From NCBI RefSeq assembly GCF_038396675.1, contig NC_088932.1:22582501-22646500 (forward strand): a stretch of 64,000 nt of DNA, given 5' to 3'. The translations under genes and the position numbers were made by a program. Positions 36,020-48,286 of this stretch are shown here, piece after piece (positions within the stretch are counted from its first letter, which is position 1; each line of letters opens with the position of its first letter). A model generated the notes under the pieces. It searched no databases. It saw only the letters and a program-made list of their open reading frames with translations, and was not told the origin of the DNA. This stretch comes from Hydra vulgaris (Eukaryota; Cnidaria; Hydrozoa; Anthoathecata; Hydridae).

Positions 36020-37989
36020 TGATGCAGCTCAATTTAATAATTGTTGATAATAACTTTTCTGGACTTGATTGTGACTTATTTAAATCTGAACTAGCGAATT
36101 AATGCGAAGACCTTAAAGGTCATAGATATTCAAAAGAAGTGAAGAAATTTGCTTTAACGCTTCATTTTTATTCACCTCATGCATATACTTTAGTTAAATC
36201 ATTATTTGCTTTGCCTCGTATTAGTTTTCAAGCGAATTGGTCATCGTCTATTGATTGTTCACCTTGTTTTTTTAAAAGTGTTTTTGTTTCTTAAAACAAA
36301 AGGGATCAGAAAATGTAACGTATAAAGTTTGTGCTATGATCTTTGATGCTATGCATATAAAGTCAGATCTTTTCTAAAAACAAAGTAATGGTAACTATAA
36401 AGGCTTTTTAGATTATGGAAACAGTATATCTGCTTTTGATTCAGATAACATTGCTACTAAGGCTCTTGTATTTATGCTTGTTGGAGTTTGAGGTCATTGG
36501 AAATGTCCTATCGGTTATATTCTGTGTCTTTTAACTAAAGCAGTTAACCTGTGTATTCAAGATGGTATAGATGTTCATAGCATAACTTGTGATGGAGCTT
36601 TAGTAATTTTTAGTACAATGAAAAGTCTTGGTTGTTCATTTGATATAGTTGAAAATATTAAAACTTATTTTAATATCGAATCTTATAATAACAATATATA
36701 TTTTATTCCTGATCCTTGCCATATGCTAAAACTTGCATAAAATGCTTTGTGTGAGCTTAGTGTATTTATTGAAAATCAAAATAGATTTGTAAAGGGGGAG
36801 CACATTACAGGTCTGCACAATTTGAAAAAAGGAGCATGGCTTAAAGTTTGCTAATCAACTCGGCAATAGCCATATTAATTTCCAGAGACATAAAATGAAT
36901 TTAAAAACAGCTGCACAAACACTTGGTAATTCTGTACCAGATGATACTAAACTTTCAATGCTAGCTGAGCTTCCATCTTTTCACGATGCTCAAGGCACAT
37001 TTTATGAGAATAATGAATAAGCATTTTGATTTACTTAACTTGAGAAGTCATTCTTAATGATAAAATTTATTGGATTGGTATTATTGAAAAAACAATTCAA
37101 TATCTTGCTAACTTAACAGATAAATATAGAATAAAAATATTTGTTATTGGTTTCATTGATTTTGCATAAGTATTAGAGATTTGTCATTTTATTTGCTATC
37201 AAGATTGGAAAGTTCGTTTTAATTTGTGCTGACCTTAAAAATGTCTCAAGATCACCTAGAGCTAATGTTTGCTTGTATTTGAGGCAAAAATAGTTTTGAT
37301 AATAATCCAAATGTTATCCAATTAAAGTTAAGCTTGAGGACAGTTCTTTTACGAAACTTTTTGATTAGTTTACAACATGCAAATTACCTCACTTTTGAAA
37401 AAACTTAGCTGGATCAATATTTTTATTGAAGTGGAGCATAATGAGATCACCGGTCATAGAAAAAGAAATTAAAGATGGAGATAAAAAAATGGTTGCAAAT
37501 TTATATAATGGCCTTGAAATGATTTCAACACCCATATTTGTATATGGGTGTTGAAATCATTTCAAGCAATACTTGGTTATATAGCTGGTTCATTGTCAGA
37601 ACTCTTAAAAACAAAATAACTTGTTGCATATGTGCTGAAGCCCTTAATCAACCAGATAATATAATTTGTGATCATAACTACTCAATATCTTACAAATCAT
37701 CTTCGTTATCCTTAATAAATTTAAAGAATCACGGTGGATTAAATATACCGTCTATTAGTGTCATTAAAGTTATTGAAAGTGAGAAAATATTTAGAGTTTT
37801 TATTATAGGCATAAATCCAAAAATGTTAGCTATTTCTTCTCGTAAAAACTTAAAGTCCTTGATGGTTTATAAAATTAATGAAGGCTTACCCGTGAAAAAA
37901 TGTTGCCTGAACTGAATGAGCATGATTTAGATCATGAATTTTTAACCGAAGATATCCTCGAAGATCTCAAGAACTCCTCTAAACTCTGA
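36020..37989 (+). pseudogene. P-element (THAP9-like) transposase relic
   Basis: Nearly collinear P-type transposase with many stops. In order: HRYSKEVKKFALTLHFYSPH; MIFDAMHIKSD; YGNSISAFDSDNIATKALVF and GHWKCPIGYILC; SITCDGALVIF; YFIPDPCHMLKLA; HINFQRHKMNLKTAAQTLGN; LKMSQDHLELMFACI; and, in a 125-aa frame at 37538, ICAEALNQPDN, KNHGGLNIPSI and ESEKIFRVF. These are conserved THAP9/P-element blocks including the Asp-bearing catalytic regions. No THAP finger is seen at the start. A 25-bp perfect hairpin at 37513-37566 breaks the frame. The end is taken at a TGA after an acidic DILEDLKNSS tail. Confidence 0.85.
37513..37566. repeat. perfect 25-bp hairpin in P-element coding sequence
   Basis: Arms 37513-37537 and 37542-37566 with the loop ttgt. 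One arm looks like a templated inverted copy of the other. Confidence 0.95.
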
Positions 37990-37999
37990 AAAAAAAAAA

Positions 38000-38985
38000 T
38001 AAGTAAGTATCTCTGAATTCGTTTATTTTTGTTATAGAAAAAATTTTACAAATGACATTCTCAATACAAAAGAAGTTGGTTACGCCAGCAGTTTAATAAA
38101 ATCATTTTATTTAAAGACATCTAAATAATTTATTTTAAATTTAAAATAAAAACGTATACTTTTGGAGATAATATAGGTACCTGCGTATCCAATAAGTTAC
38201 AGCACTGATTATGGAATCAAAATCTTCGATCATTTTATCAAGTTGTGAGGATGTATGTTGACAACATACATCAACAACATTGTTGTTGTGTTACTTTTTA
38301 GAATTTTATGTCAACATATTTTTTAAAAAGTAGAAGAGTTAAACTTCATTTTTATATTGCCTTTTTTTTTTAGTACTACCTCTTTTATTGAATTAACTTT
38401 TCTTAAAAACTTCGTTGTTGATCAGACATTAAGTTTAAATTGAAGGATTCTCTATAGTTTCAAAAATGTTCTCATAAATGGTGAGAACATTTTTGAAACA
38501 ATAGAGAAAAGTTTAAAAATTTACTTTTTACGTGCATGCTAAATTTTATTGAAAAAGATTTTGTAACAGAAACCTTATACTTTGTAGAAGAATATGTGGT
38601 TAAATTAAAATAATGTAAATATAGCAAAATATCGCGCTTATAACAACAAAGTTCTGTAATAAATATACCGTTAGCCGAATCTGACATTTTAAAATTAGTC
38701 TCAGTTTTATTAAGGAGTCCTTGTAATCAAATTTCGTTACTTAAATGATTTTAGGTACGTGTGTAAAAATTTCAAATCATTTATTTATTTAAGTTTTATA
38801 TATGGTTCGAAAGAGCTTTGAATTTGTAATAAAATGGTGAAAACTTTATGGAAAAAGAATAATTACAAGAAAAGTTATGCTCATTTAAGTAACATTATTT
38901 TTTATGAAGCATTGCTTAAGAAAAATGTTGATAAGTTGATATTTGCTCACATCATACTCAACACCATTATCATCTGCATTCTCTT
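38000..38985. other. intergenic with hairpin and TIR-like segment
   Basis: A 27-bp hairpin with one mismatch lies at 38448-38474 and 38482-38508. The stretch 38751-38905 (ggtacgtgtgtaaaaattt ... gaaaagttatgctcattta) resembles one arm of the large hairpin at 42874. No gene. Confidence 0.55.
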
Positions 38986-38992
38986 TGGATTT

Positions 38993-41290
38993 TCAATAAG
39001 AAACTACATATACATCACTTTTCTTCTTTTTAATGCTAGCAATTCTGTCGTAATATACATCCTGGGTGTCAGTGGCATTATCGAAATACATGGGGCAAAT
39101 ACTTCTTCCAATAGCAGCTCCAATAAGAAATTTTTCAATATCTGAGGCCTCGTTATTTTCTAGATCAGGAAACATTTCTTTTACCTGATCAGGCATTTGG
39201 AGCTTTGTGCTTTGCAGCACTAAACATACCCATAAGTTCTTCTGAATTAATGTTGTGAACCCTAGCTGACTTAGTCTGGTCTTTAAGGTCTTTAAATTGC
39301 CGCTTGTACTGCCTGTCAATGACGCTAATAACTGCATTAAGGTAGTTAGCTAATGCTTTACTTATTTTATCAGCCACTGGGCAAAAGCTGATTATTGAAT
39401 CAAAAACTTTATCTTCAATATCATTATCAAAGAAATCAATTTTTTGTTTAAGTAGAGATAAGGGATTCTTGCTGCTCTCAGTAAGAGTGTTCCAAATATC
39501 TTTTACGACCTAAATGCCAGATATATAGTCAAGTCCCGTACCTGGTGCAATGTAAAATTTTGTCATCTAAGGACCAGAAAGTAGCTTTCCAATTAAAGCT
39601 AAAACACACAACTCACGGACACCCAAGGTGAAATAGTTAATAAGTAACAAAGAATAAACTTTGTTTATTATAGACTTTTCTCTCCGTTAATCTTGCAAGT
39701 GTCATTACTATTTGTAATTTGTATTTGTAACTATATTTGTAACTAAGCCTATAGCCTATAATATTGTGTAGCACTTTATCAAATGAACTGAACCTGTATA
39801 AAAAAGAAAAAGGTACCTGTTTTAGATGTAAAGTCTTGAAATAAACAATTTTGCAGACCTCCGCATAACGCCAAGCCAGAACACAGAAATATCTTCAATA
39901 TGGCATAATGATGAATCAAAATACCACATGTGTGAAAAAGCATATGTAGTCTGTTCCCTCTATAGCGTAGTAACAATCCTCTGGGCAACTCGTGTTGGTC
40001 CAAAAAGGTTACAAACCCTTTGGATCACCTATGAATTTCATAAAGAAGCTCATTTTGGCGATTGCAAGAAGAATGTGAAACAAAAACATGCACTAAATAT
40101 AATACTTATTTTATTTTAACTCGTAATTTTATTCAGAAAACTACAATATATTAAAGTAAAAGAATGGTTTTAAAATTATATGAGTACCTTATGCATCCTT
40201 GTAGCGAAGTTTTTTCAGCTGTATAACAATGTTTGCTGCAATGCAATCTCTTCCAAAAAGTTTCCCTTTGAAGTCTCTAATGCTTTAAGTGAAGTCTTAC
40301 AAGAGCTGGTTATTGTGTTCAAGGGGTGAAGATGACACTTTAGTTCATTTAATGACTTCTGTCAAACAAGGTTTAACTATGTGATTGTTGCATGGTTTGT
40401 TGCAACTCTATTCCTCATTGTATTTGTTATGTTCCCAATTGTAGTGCTTCTTACGTCAGTATATTTGAGCTGATAAAAATCACTATAAACTTAGCAAGAT
40501 TATCAACAGACTTTGTAATATGACTCTGATTGTCATAAGCTGTACCTCCAGGAATTTAATCAATAGCAACAACCATACATACTGATTCGGCTGTCAAGTA
40601 CACAAGTTGTTGCATCAAAACCAAGTGTCAGATTTTTTGTTGTAAATGCTATGTCAGCGGCCTGTAAGTCTGAAAGCACACCAAGCTCACGCATCATTTG
40701 TTCTACAGTTGTGCGATGTGGAATTTGACACACAGCCATGTCATATATAAGTGTCCTAATATCTGCTGAGTAGCATTTTTCATTTTTGGTGTTTTGTGTT
40801 ACTTACTAAATTTCCTCCAACTCTTTCTGTAAAATCAGTATGTCATTTTGCAGTCAATTTTCGATAAGAAAACTTGCTTTGCGTGAATTTCAACTGTTGT
40901 TTTAAACAAAAAATTTGACTTTGAAGTTTTTTTAACTGTAAATTTAAAAACTTTTAACCTTTTTCTAAGTTGAGAAATTATCTTTTCTTTACAAGTAATA
41001 ACTTGATTTAGATATTTAAATCCTTTACCTTATCTCTTGAACCTTTAATATCCTCTTTATGCTTTCTCTTCTTAATTGCCATTTGGTTTGCCAACATGGT
41101 TAATCTCTTTCTCATAATCTTTTTTTTTGGGACTCAACTGGTTAGCTCTCAAACTAGATAGTGGTTCATGAGAAGAGGTTTTTAGAGTAGGACGAAATAA
41201 AGGAGGTGATCACTATTTGATACAGATGAAACACTGATTTGTTGAGAAGAAAATGAAGAACACGTCGCAATGTCAATTGAGGTTGCGATT
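38993..41290 (-). pseudogene. unclassified transposon-protein relic
   Basis: Minus-strand coding remains over about 2.3 kb. From the N-terminal side: a Lys/Ser-rich part near 41100; RTLIYDMAVCQIPHRTTVEQ and MMRELGVLSDLQAADIAF near 40700; KNLTLGFDATTCVLDS near 40600; RSTTIGNITNTMRNRVA near 40410; LNELKCHLHPLNTITSSCK near 40300; LKQKIDFFDNDIEDKVFD near 39430; and the two C-terminal frames 39377-39189 and 39337-38993 (ARVHNINSEELMGMFSAAK, FLIGAAIGRS). I recall similar uncharacterised repetitive proteins in cnidarians and fish, but not a superfamily name. LGFDATT may carry a catalytic Asp; that is a guess. Many stops and frameshifts. Confidence 0.45.
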
Positions 41291-41299
41291 GATTGCGAT

Positions 41300-42205
41300 A
41301 TTTGTGCCACATCAGATGTTGTTATTTGGTATTAGTGATAAATGTTTTACAAAGACCATTTATCACGAAAACAAAGTTTTGATGTTCTAACTAGTTGCAG
41401 AATATGACTTATACAAATTTTGATGTTAAAATGCTTACAATTAGTTCTACAGTTACTTTATATGAGTCGTTTTTGGTTGCAAATATATGCAGTACATGTC
41501 CATTTCTACAACCAATATTAAAATGAGCTGGTATTGGAAAACTGCAAGCTAAATAAGTTTTACCATAAAATAGATATGTTTTCTTGCTAGGTCCTATGAT
41601 GCACTAAATTAAATTCAACAATTATAATACTATTATTTAATTGGGTCGACTATAAATCATAATTAAATAATTAAAAAAATCACCATTTATCTATAAAAAT
41701 TTTTTTAAATATATGTAAAATTTTTACATATCATACATAGCTAAGCTATAATAGTTTAAGGTGACTATTTGGTAAGTTATGGGTATGGAAATAAGCTGAG
41801 AAAATACTGTATTTGTTTTAATGATTTTTATGCACAATCATCATAAAACAGTGTCATATAATTTTAATTTCAGCATTTTAAATTTTATTTTGCAGAATTT
41901 TGCCTTTAAACTAATTTTGGTGTGTGAAAAGAGTTAGCAATTAAAATAAAATTATTATATAACCACCTTAATTAATTATAATTGTTAGTTTTTGTGTAAA
42001 TGATTTAACAATTATAAAAAAAGAAAACCCAAATATTTTTAGTAGTAAAAGGCTCTTAAAAAAATAAGTTTGTATAATAATTCTAATAAAATATATCATT
42101 ATTATGAATAAAAAATCAAATATACTGAATGCTTCCGTTAAAAACCGCCCCTCCCCCTAACACTGTGTAACGGAAGTGGAAATACATACCTCCACTTTGC
42201 GGATT
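41300..42205. other. AT-rich, no gene
   Basis: Nothing recognised. Confidence 0.5.
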
Positions 42206-42210
42206 AATAG

Positions 42211-42640
42211 GGTATGAGGTCAGTAATATTTTTTAATGAAATTTGGCAGGCACATAGAAAATACATATATACAGTTGACTGAAAAATTTCAAATATGTAC
42301 CAACATTCCTTCAATATTAATGCAACTCCGGAACAGAAACGAAATTTTAAAGCCGAATGAAAATCACTAGTAACTGTAAAAAAAAAATAGAATTTAAAAA
42401 AAAAGTAACAGTAACAGTAGATGAAACAGTTTAATAAAGTGTAACAGTAACAGTAACACTAAAAGAGGTGGAAATGGAACCTTTACTGGGTCGAAAAATA
42501 CGGTATGTGGTCATGATTTTTTTTAATAAAATTCGGCAGGCACTTAGAAAATTAATTTATACAGTCGACTAGAAAATTTCAAGTATGTGCCTACATGCCT
42601 TCAATATCAATGCAGATCCAGAACAGGAACGAAATTTTAA
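42211..42640. repeat. two tandem copies of a ~140-bp unit, 290-bp step
   Basis: 42211-42350 and 42502-42640 share ggtatg-ggtca, aatttggcaggcac / aattcggcaggcac, acagttgact / acagtcgact and the end gaaattttaa. A diverged third copy begins near 18146. Confidence 0.75.
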
Positions 42641-42873
42641 ATAGCACTAAAAAAACTAAAAAATTTATTACACGTAAAAAAATAACCATAAATTTATTCA
42701 AGATAAAACATTCAACTTTTTTAATAAAGTCTAAGCTGATATAAAATTCTAAAAAAAAAGACAAATAAATACATTTATACCACACCGACTTCGAGCACGA
42801 TGTGAAAAAAAGGTCACAATATTTGTCTTTAAAATCGGTGCCGTAAAAACCCAGACATGCATGTCCCTACACC

Positions 42874-43132
42874 GTGTGTAAAAATTTTGAACCATTTGTA
42901 TTATAGATTTTTATATATTATTAGAAATAGGCTAAAATCAACATTACAATAGTGAAAATTTCATTACAAAATAATAATTCTACGAAAAGTTATGCTCATT
43001 TAATAAACGAGCATAACTTTTCGTAGAATTATTATTTTGTAATGAAATTTTCACTATTGTAATGTTGATTTTAGCCTATTTCTAATAATATATATAAATC
43101 TATAATATAAATGGTTTAAAATTTTTACACAC
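42874..43132. repeat. 259-bp hairpin with ~125-bp arms
   Basis: From gtgtgtaaaaatttt to its complement at 43132, the left arm (to 42997) is almost exactly repeated in inverse on the right (from 43009), with a loop of about 11 nt. Only a few mismatches or small indels are present. Confidence 0.95.
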
Positions 43133-43164
43133 GTACCTAGACAATATAGTTTTTTTTAATATAT

Positions 43165-43430
43165 GAAGAGTACACGGGAAAAAACGGCACATTTAAAAAG
43201 TTTAGAGAAAGTATATATTATTCATTTATAAAAGTCTTTGTATACAGTTAAGAAAAAAAAAACTTTATTAAAAGTTACAAATATTTTATTAAAAATAGAA
43301 ACTTCAGATAAATTAATCCATAATTTTTTTTCTTATTTACTTCTATGCTTTCTATGAAAACTTTCATAAATGATTAATACATATTTTCTCAAAACTTTTT
43401 AAATGTGCCGTTTTTTTCCGCGAACTCTTC
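43165..43430. mobile_element. MITE, 266 bp
   Basis: TIRs of about 37 bp reading gaagagtNcNcggRaaaaaa then cggcacatttaaaaagtt at both ends (43165-43201, 43395-43430). AT-rich non-coding interior. Confidence 0.85.
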
Positions 43431-43472
43431 AAATTCAATATTTAGATTTTATTTTTAATTATTGCTATTTAG

Positions 43473-43558
43473 GTGCACCAAGAAGACCTAACGGTCATGT
43501 CACAGAGCACCGCAGAAGTGCATTTAACCTGGAAGTTCAAGCCTCCTTCCTTACCGTG
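43473..43558 (-). repeat. SINE 3' body fragment
   Basis: On the minus strand: ggaggcttgaacttccaggt, taaatgc, gaccgttaggtcttcttgg and gcacctaaatag. This is the body of the SINE at 31786; its tRNA head is replaced by the (ACAT)n tract that begins where the head should be. Confidence 0.75.
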
Positions 43559-43821
43559 ACATACATACATACATACATACATACATACATACATACATAC
43601 ATACATACATACATACATACATACATACATACATACATACATACATACATACATACATACATACATACATACATACATACATACATACATACATACATAC
43701 ATACATACATACATACATACATACATACATACATACATACATACATACATACATACATACATACATACATACATACATACATACATACATACATACATAC
43801 ATACATACATACATACATACA

Positions 43822-43855
<34 letters not shown>

Positions 43856-44350
43856 CAAACAATACATACATACATACATACATACATACATACATACATA
43901 CATACATACATACATACATACATACATACATACATACATACATACATACATACATACATACATACATACATACATACATACATACATACATACATACATA
44001 CATACATACATACATACATACATACATACATACATACATACATACATACATACATACATACATACATACATACATACATACATACAAACATACGTACATA
44101 CATACATACATACATACATACATACATACATACATACATACATACATACATACATACATACATACATACATACATACATACATACATACATACATACATA
44201 CATACATACATACATACATACATACATACATACATACATACATACATACATACATACATACATACATACATACATACATACATACATACATACATACATA
44301 CATACATACATACATACAAACATACATACATACATGCATTCATACATACA
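43559..44350. repeat. (ACAT)n microsatellite, ~790 bp
   Basis: About 195 tetranucleotide units with rare variants near 43850-43862, 44085-44095 and 44316-44336. All long Tyr-Ile-His-Thr and Met-Tyr-Val-Cys frames here are repeat artefacts. Confidence 0.99.
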
Positions 44351-44355
44351 TTTCT

Positions 44356-44464
44356 TTAATATATATTCAATATTTAAATACAAACTTTAATTACTTATTT
44401 TTGATGTGAACACATCAAAATCAAGTAATTAAAGTTTAAATCTAAATATGGAATATATATTAAA
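44356..44464. repeat. ~53-bp-arm hairpin, 2-nt loop
   Basis: Arms 44356-44408 and 44411-44464 with a handful of mismatches, centred on gatgtg-aa-cacatc. Confidence 0.85.
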
Positions 44465-44508
44465 TAAGATATGTAGAATATTTAATAAATACATACATAC
44501 ATATATAA

Positions 44509-44511
<3 letters not shown>

Positions 44512-44574
<63 letters not shown>

Positions 44575-44661
44575 GTGGTGTCTCGTTTTCAGGGTCACAA
44601 TTTGTTTTGACTATATATATATATATATATATATAAATATATATATTTATATATATATATT

Positions 44662-44747
<86 letters not shown>

Positions 44748-44797
44748 TATATATAGTAGTGGTGTCTCGTTTTCAGGGTCACAATTTGTTTTGACTA
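44512..44797. repeat. (TA)n tracts with a 43-bp unit in duplicate
   Basis: 44571-44613 and 44755-44797 are identical copies beginning agtagtggtgtctcgttttc, each flanked on the left by TA repeats, with more TA tract between them. Confidence 0.9.
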
Positions 44798-45299
44798 CTT
44801 CTAGCATTTTTTTGCTGCGTATATGTGAGAAAATAAGATCTGTAAAATTATAGAGCTCTAACTTTGTTTTTGTGACTACACCTTAAGTTTCGAAATCATG
44901 ATTTTTGGGTGAAAAAATTCATTTTTTACAGTGCTTCTGTAGTCACAGTTTGAAAGGTACAGACTAATCTTATGTTAAACCATGTACTATTAACTCTCAT
45001 TAGTTAGAAAAAAATTGGGAGCAGTTTGAATAAAACGGTTACTTAGGTTTGAAGTGAGTTCAAAGATACGCAGTTGACACAATTTACCCATTTTTATGCG
45101 ATTGACAAAATCAAACGGAATATTGATCTAATCGTTATGAAATGGGTCTAAATCGATTTTCGAACCCTTTTCACACCTAATTAGACCAACGAAAATCCAA
45201 AATCGGTTGAAAAATGTTAAAGTTATGTATATTTTTCCAAAATATTCATTCCTGAAGTGACAAGATTGAAATCATGTAAAAAATTGCCTATAATATTGC

Positions 45300-45640
45300 G
45301 TGCTATATAAATTAAGGTGAGGGGAGAGGTACGGGAATACTACAATCTAAATGTGGTGAGCAAATTCTGCATGCTATATAAATTAGGGAGAGTACTGTAT
45401 AAATTAGAGAGTATATATGATATATAAATAGGAGAGTATATATGCTATATATTGGGAGTATACATAGAGTATACATGCTATATATAGGGAGAGTATACAT
45501 GCTATATAAATTAGGGAGATTATATAAATTAGGGAGAAGTTAGGATTGCGTGCTATATAAATTAGGAAGAGGGGAGGGGTAGGGGAATACTACAATCTAA
45601 ATGTGGTGAGCAAATACAATCTAAATGTGGTGAGCAAATT
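45300..45640. repeat. minisatellite with tgctatataaattagggaga units
   Basis: Irregular repetition of gctatataaattagg and gagagtatacatgc units, plus a larger duplicated word actacaatctaaatgtggtg at 45339, 45589 and 45612 (partial). Confidence 0.75.
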
Positions 45641-45726
45641 CTGACCAAGAGATTTGGGGAGGGAGAGGGTTATTTGGAATAATGCATTTCCTCGGCAAGG
45701 GATGGGGCCTGGGGGCTAGTTGCAAC

Positions 45727-45852
45727 GGTAATCCTTTAGTTAAGCGGCGTAAAATAAAATTATTATTTTACTTTCTTGCATTGTCTCAAAAACGTCTGAA
45801 ACGTTTAAAAAGCAAACTAATAAATTTTACGCCGCTTAACTGAAGGATAACC
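45727..45852. mobile_element. MITE, 126 bp
   Basis: TIRs ggtaatcctttagttaagcg and (inverted) ggttatcctt-agttaagcg, continuing into gcgtaaaat on both sides. Confidence 0.8.
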
Positions 45853-46079
45853 AAAAGTGCTTCAAAGTAGTGGTAGAACACTATTATTGGAATTTTGAGA
45901 AACTTTATCTTTTTAAGTGAAAGAACACTTTATAGTTCTGTTATTAGGACACATAAACTTCTGTCGATTATAGTTGTTATTTGACTCCAGTGCGAAAATC
46001 CTGAGATCAAAGATTCTCCTTGTGGATTCTCTCATAATTTCAAGCTCATTTGTACGGTATATTGTCAGTGATTGGTTGA

Positions 46080-48286
46080 AAAGCTCACTCCTATTTATGA
46101 AAAAGCTGGAATTCCAGCATCAAAGTACAGAAGAAAAGTACAGAACAAGTACAGAAGAAAATGAGTGAATTGCTAGCCAGAGTACAAAGTACAGAAGAAA
46201 ATGAGTGAATTGCTAGCCAGAGTACAAAGTACAGAAGAAAATGAGTAAATTGCTAGCCTGGCACAAAAAGTTGATTTCTCTTCAAAAAATGCAAGACCCT
46301 AAAGAAGTAGAAAAGAGAATAATTTTCATAGATAATATTTTGCCTGTACTTTTTGATGTTATTCTCAGTGATGTGATAAAAATATTAGAGAAAGATAAGA
46401 AAAGACCTCAGGTAGTCAAGGCAGAAGATATCGTTTTCATAAATGATCAAAGAAGTTGCAGGAAAATGTATATTGGGGAGAAAGATAAAAAGTACATTTA
46501 TTCTGCTCAAAGATCTCAACAGGCAAGAGTAAGAATGTCTGGAGCAGAACATGACCAAAGTTATCAGTCTAAGCTGCAGGTTTCATCTTCAAGTGAAACA
46601 AAAATATCTTCAGAGAAAACAGATATCTCTAATTCTAGAGACTTGAGTAAAGATGAGATAGATCCACAACCATCTAAATCTGCTGGCATAGAAGAAAATA
46701 CTGTCCTTATTTCGAAGGTTAAACATGTAAGCATCAGAACTCAATCCGATATTTTAAAGCAAGTTGCTGATGCAAGTGGACTTTCCAGTAAAGGTATCTC
46801 AAAATCCAACATACCCAGAATTAGTAGAAAATTTATACAGGAAACAGCGGAGGAAGGTAGGGAAGCTTTAAGAGCAAAAGCTGGATCAAAGATGATTCTT
46901 CATTATGATGGAAAGCTTGTCAAAGAGTTTACTGATGGAAAGAAACTCAAAAGAGAGCGCTTTGCATTGAGTGTAACTTGTGATGGAGAACATTTTTTGC
47001 TTGGAGTACCTCCTGTCACTAATTCTACTGGAGCTTGTTAGACTGAGACGATTATTGAGATTTTATAAAAAAACTCACTCAAAGAAGACATTAAAGGTCT
47101 AGTATTTGACTCCACTGCGTCAAATACAGATAAACAAAAAGGAGTAAATTCCAGTTTAAACATCTATCTTGGAAGACCTGCTATGTATCTTACTTGCAGA
47201 CATCATGTCTATGAGTGTCATATTAAGAATGTTGCAAAGCTCTTCAGGACAACCTCAGATCCAGATAATCAACTCTTCAAGAAACTGTTGGATGAGTTAT
47301 ATCTTATTCAGATTGATCAAAATAAACTTTGCAAATTCAAATATGGAGTAAATCAACAACTTGACAATGCTGCTAGAGCATCCCTAGAAATCATCACAAA
47401 GTTGTTGGATGAAGACAAAATATGCAGAGGTGATTATTGGGAGCTAGCAGAAATTGTTCTATTCCATTTATCCCCAGAGATTGATCAACTGACAGTTCGA
47501 CAACTTGGAGGAATTAATTATGCAAGGTTTATGGCACTGTCTATATATTACATGAAGCTGCAAATTCTGAGCCAAATGACAGATATTTTTTCAAAACTTC
47601 TACAAAAAGAGTAGTTGAGGCCATCTATGAGTTTGTAGCATTGTATTATGCAAAGTGATTCTTAACCTCGTCTCAGACTTTAATTTCTCCAATACATGGC
47701 ATAGAAGCAATCTAGCAGATGAAGTCATCAATATTGTTGTAATTAGTATTTATTTTATTCATGTCTCGGAGTTGTAAGCAACTATATTTTTATCTACTTC
47801 GTATATTTCGAACTTTATATTTATGATTTAAATTTGTATATATTTACTGCCAATTAGTGATCCTGATGATAAATGATTCAAAGGAAAAGGATTCTCTGTC
47901 ATTTAAGTTTAAGAAGGTTAATGTATCAGGATTCATTGACAAAGAAGGAGAGAGGCCCAGGTTGTCTGAGTTTGTTGATACAGAATCCATTTTAATATTT
48001 AACATCTGATAGATGTTAAATATTAAAATAGATAGCCAGCAGCTTGAATGGGTGAAGATTCCACCTAGTATGTGAAACAGATTTTCTGGCTACACAAAGT
48101 TTAAGGATTTTATCTCCAACATTTTTGTAACTAATGATGCTGCATAGAAAAATGCTTAGCTTATACAGGACTTTGTTGATGGAAACCATGATGAAGAGCT
48201 GAGGCGAAATCTTCTCCTAGCCGTGGACCAGAAAAGAAAGGCTGGAAGACCTCAAGGGAGCGGTAGAAAGAAAAGAAAATGTTAAT
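46080..48286 (+). pseudogene. transposase relic of the long-TIR element
   Basis: Frame 46241-47041 (266 aa) ends ...LHYDGKLVKEFTDGKK and LSVTCDGEHFLLGVPP, then a stop. Reading continues through 47100 (GLVFDSTASNTDKQKG) into frame 47183-47614 with NIYLGRPAMYLTCRHHVYE. A last coding block near 48120-48286 gives LIQDFVDGNHDEELRRNLLL and AGRPQGSGRKKRK. LHYDGK, FDSTASN and CRHH are signature blocks of a DDE/RNase-H family I have seen in insects and cnidarians; the Asp residues in the first two are likely catalytic. The superfamily could be Sola-like, but that is a guess. The N-terminal part is Lys-rich and low-complexity and begins in a 40-bp tandem repeat. Stops break the gene in several places. 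Confidence 0.6.
46151..46260. repeat. 40-bp tandem repeat, ~2.75 copies
   Basis: Unit beginning acagaagaaaatgagtgaat at 46151, 46191 and 46231, overlapping the start of the transposase relic. Confidence 0.9.

Noticed and set aside
43403..44383. Open frames of 262-318 aa on both strands (Tyr-Ile-His-Thr and Met-Tyr-Val-Cys repeats)
   Set aside because: Pure translation of the (ACAT)n microsatellite, open in several frames at once.
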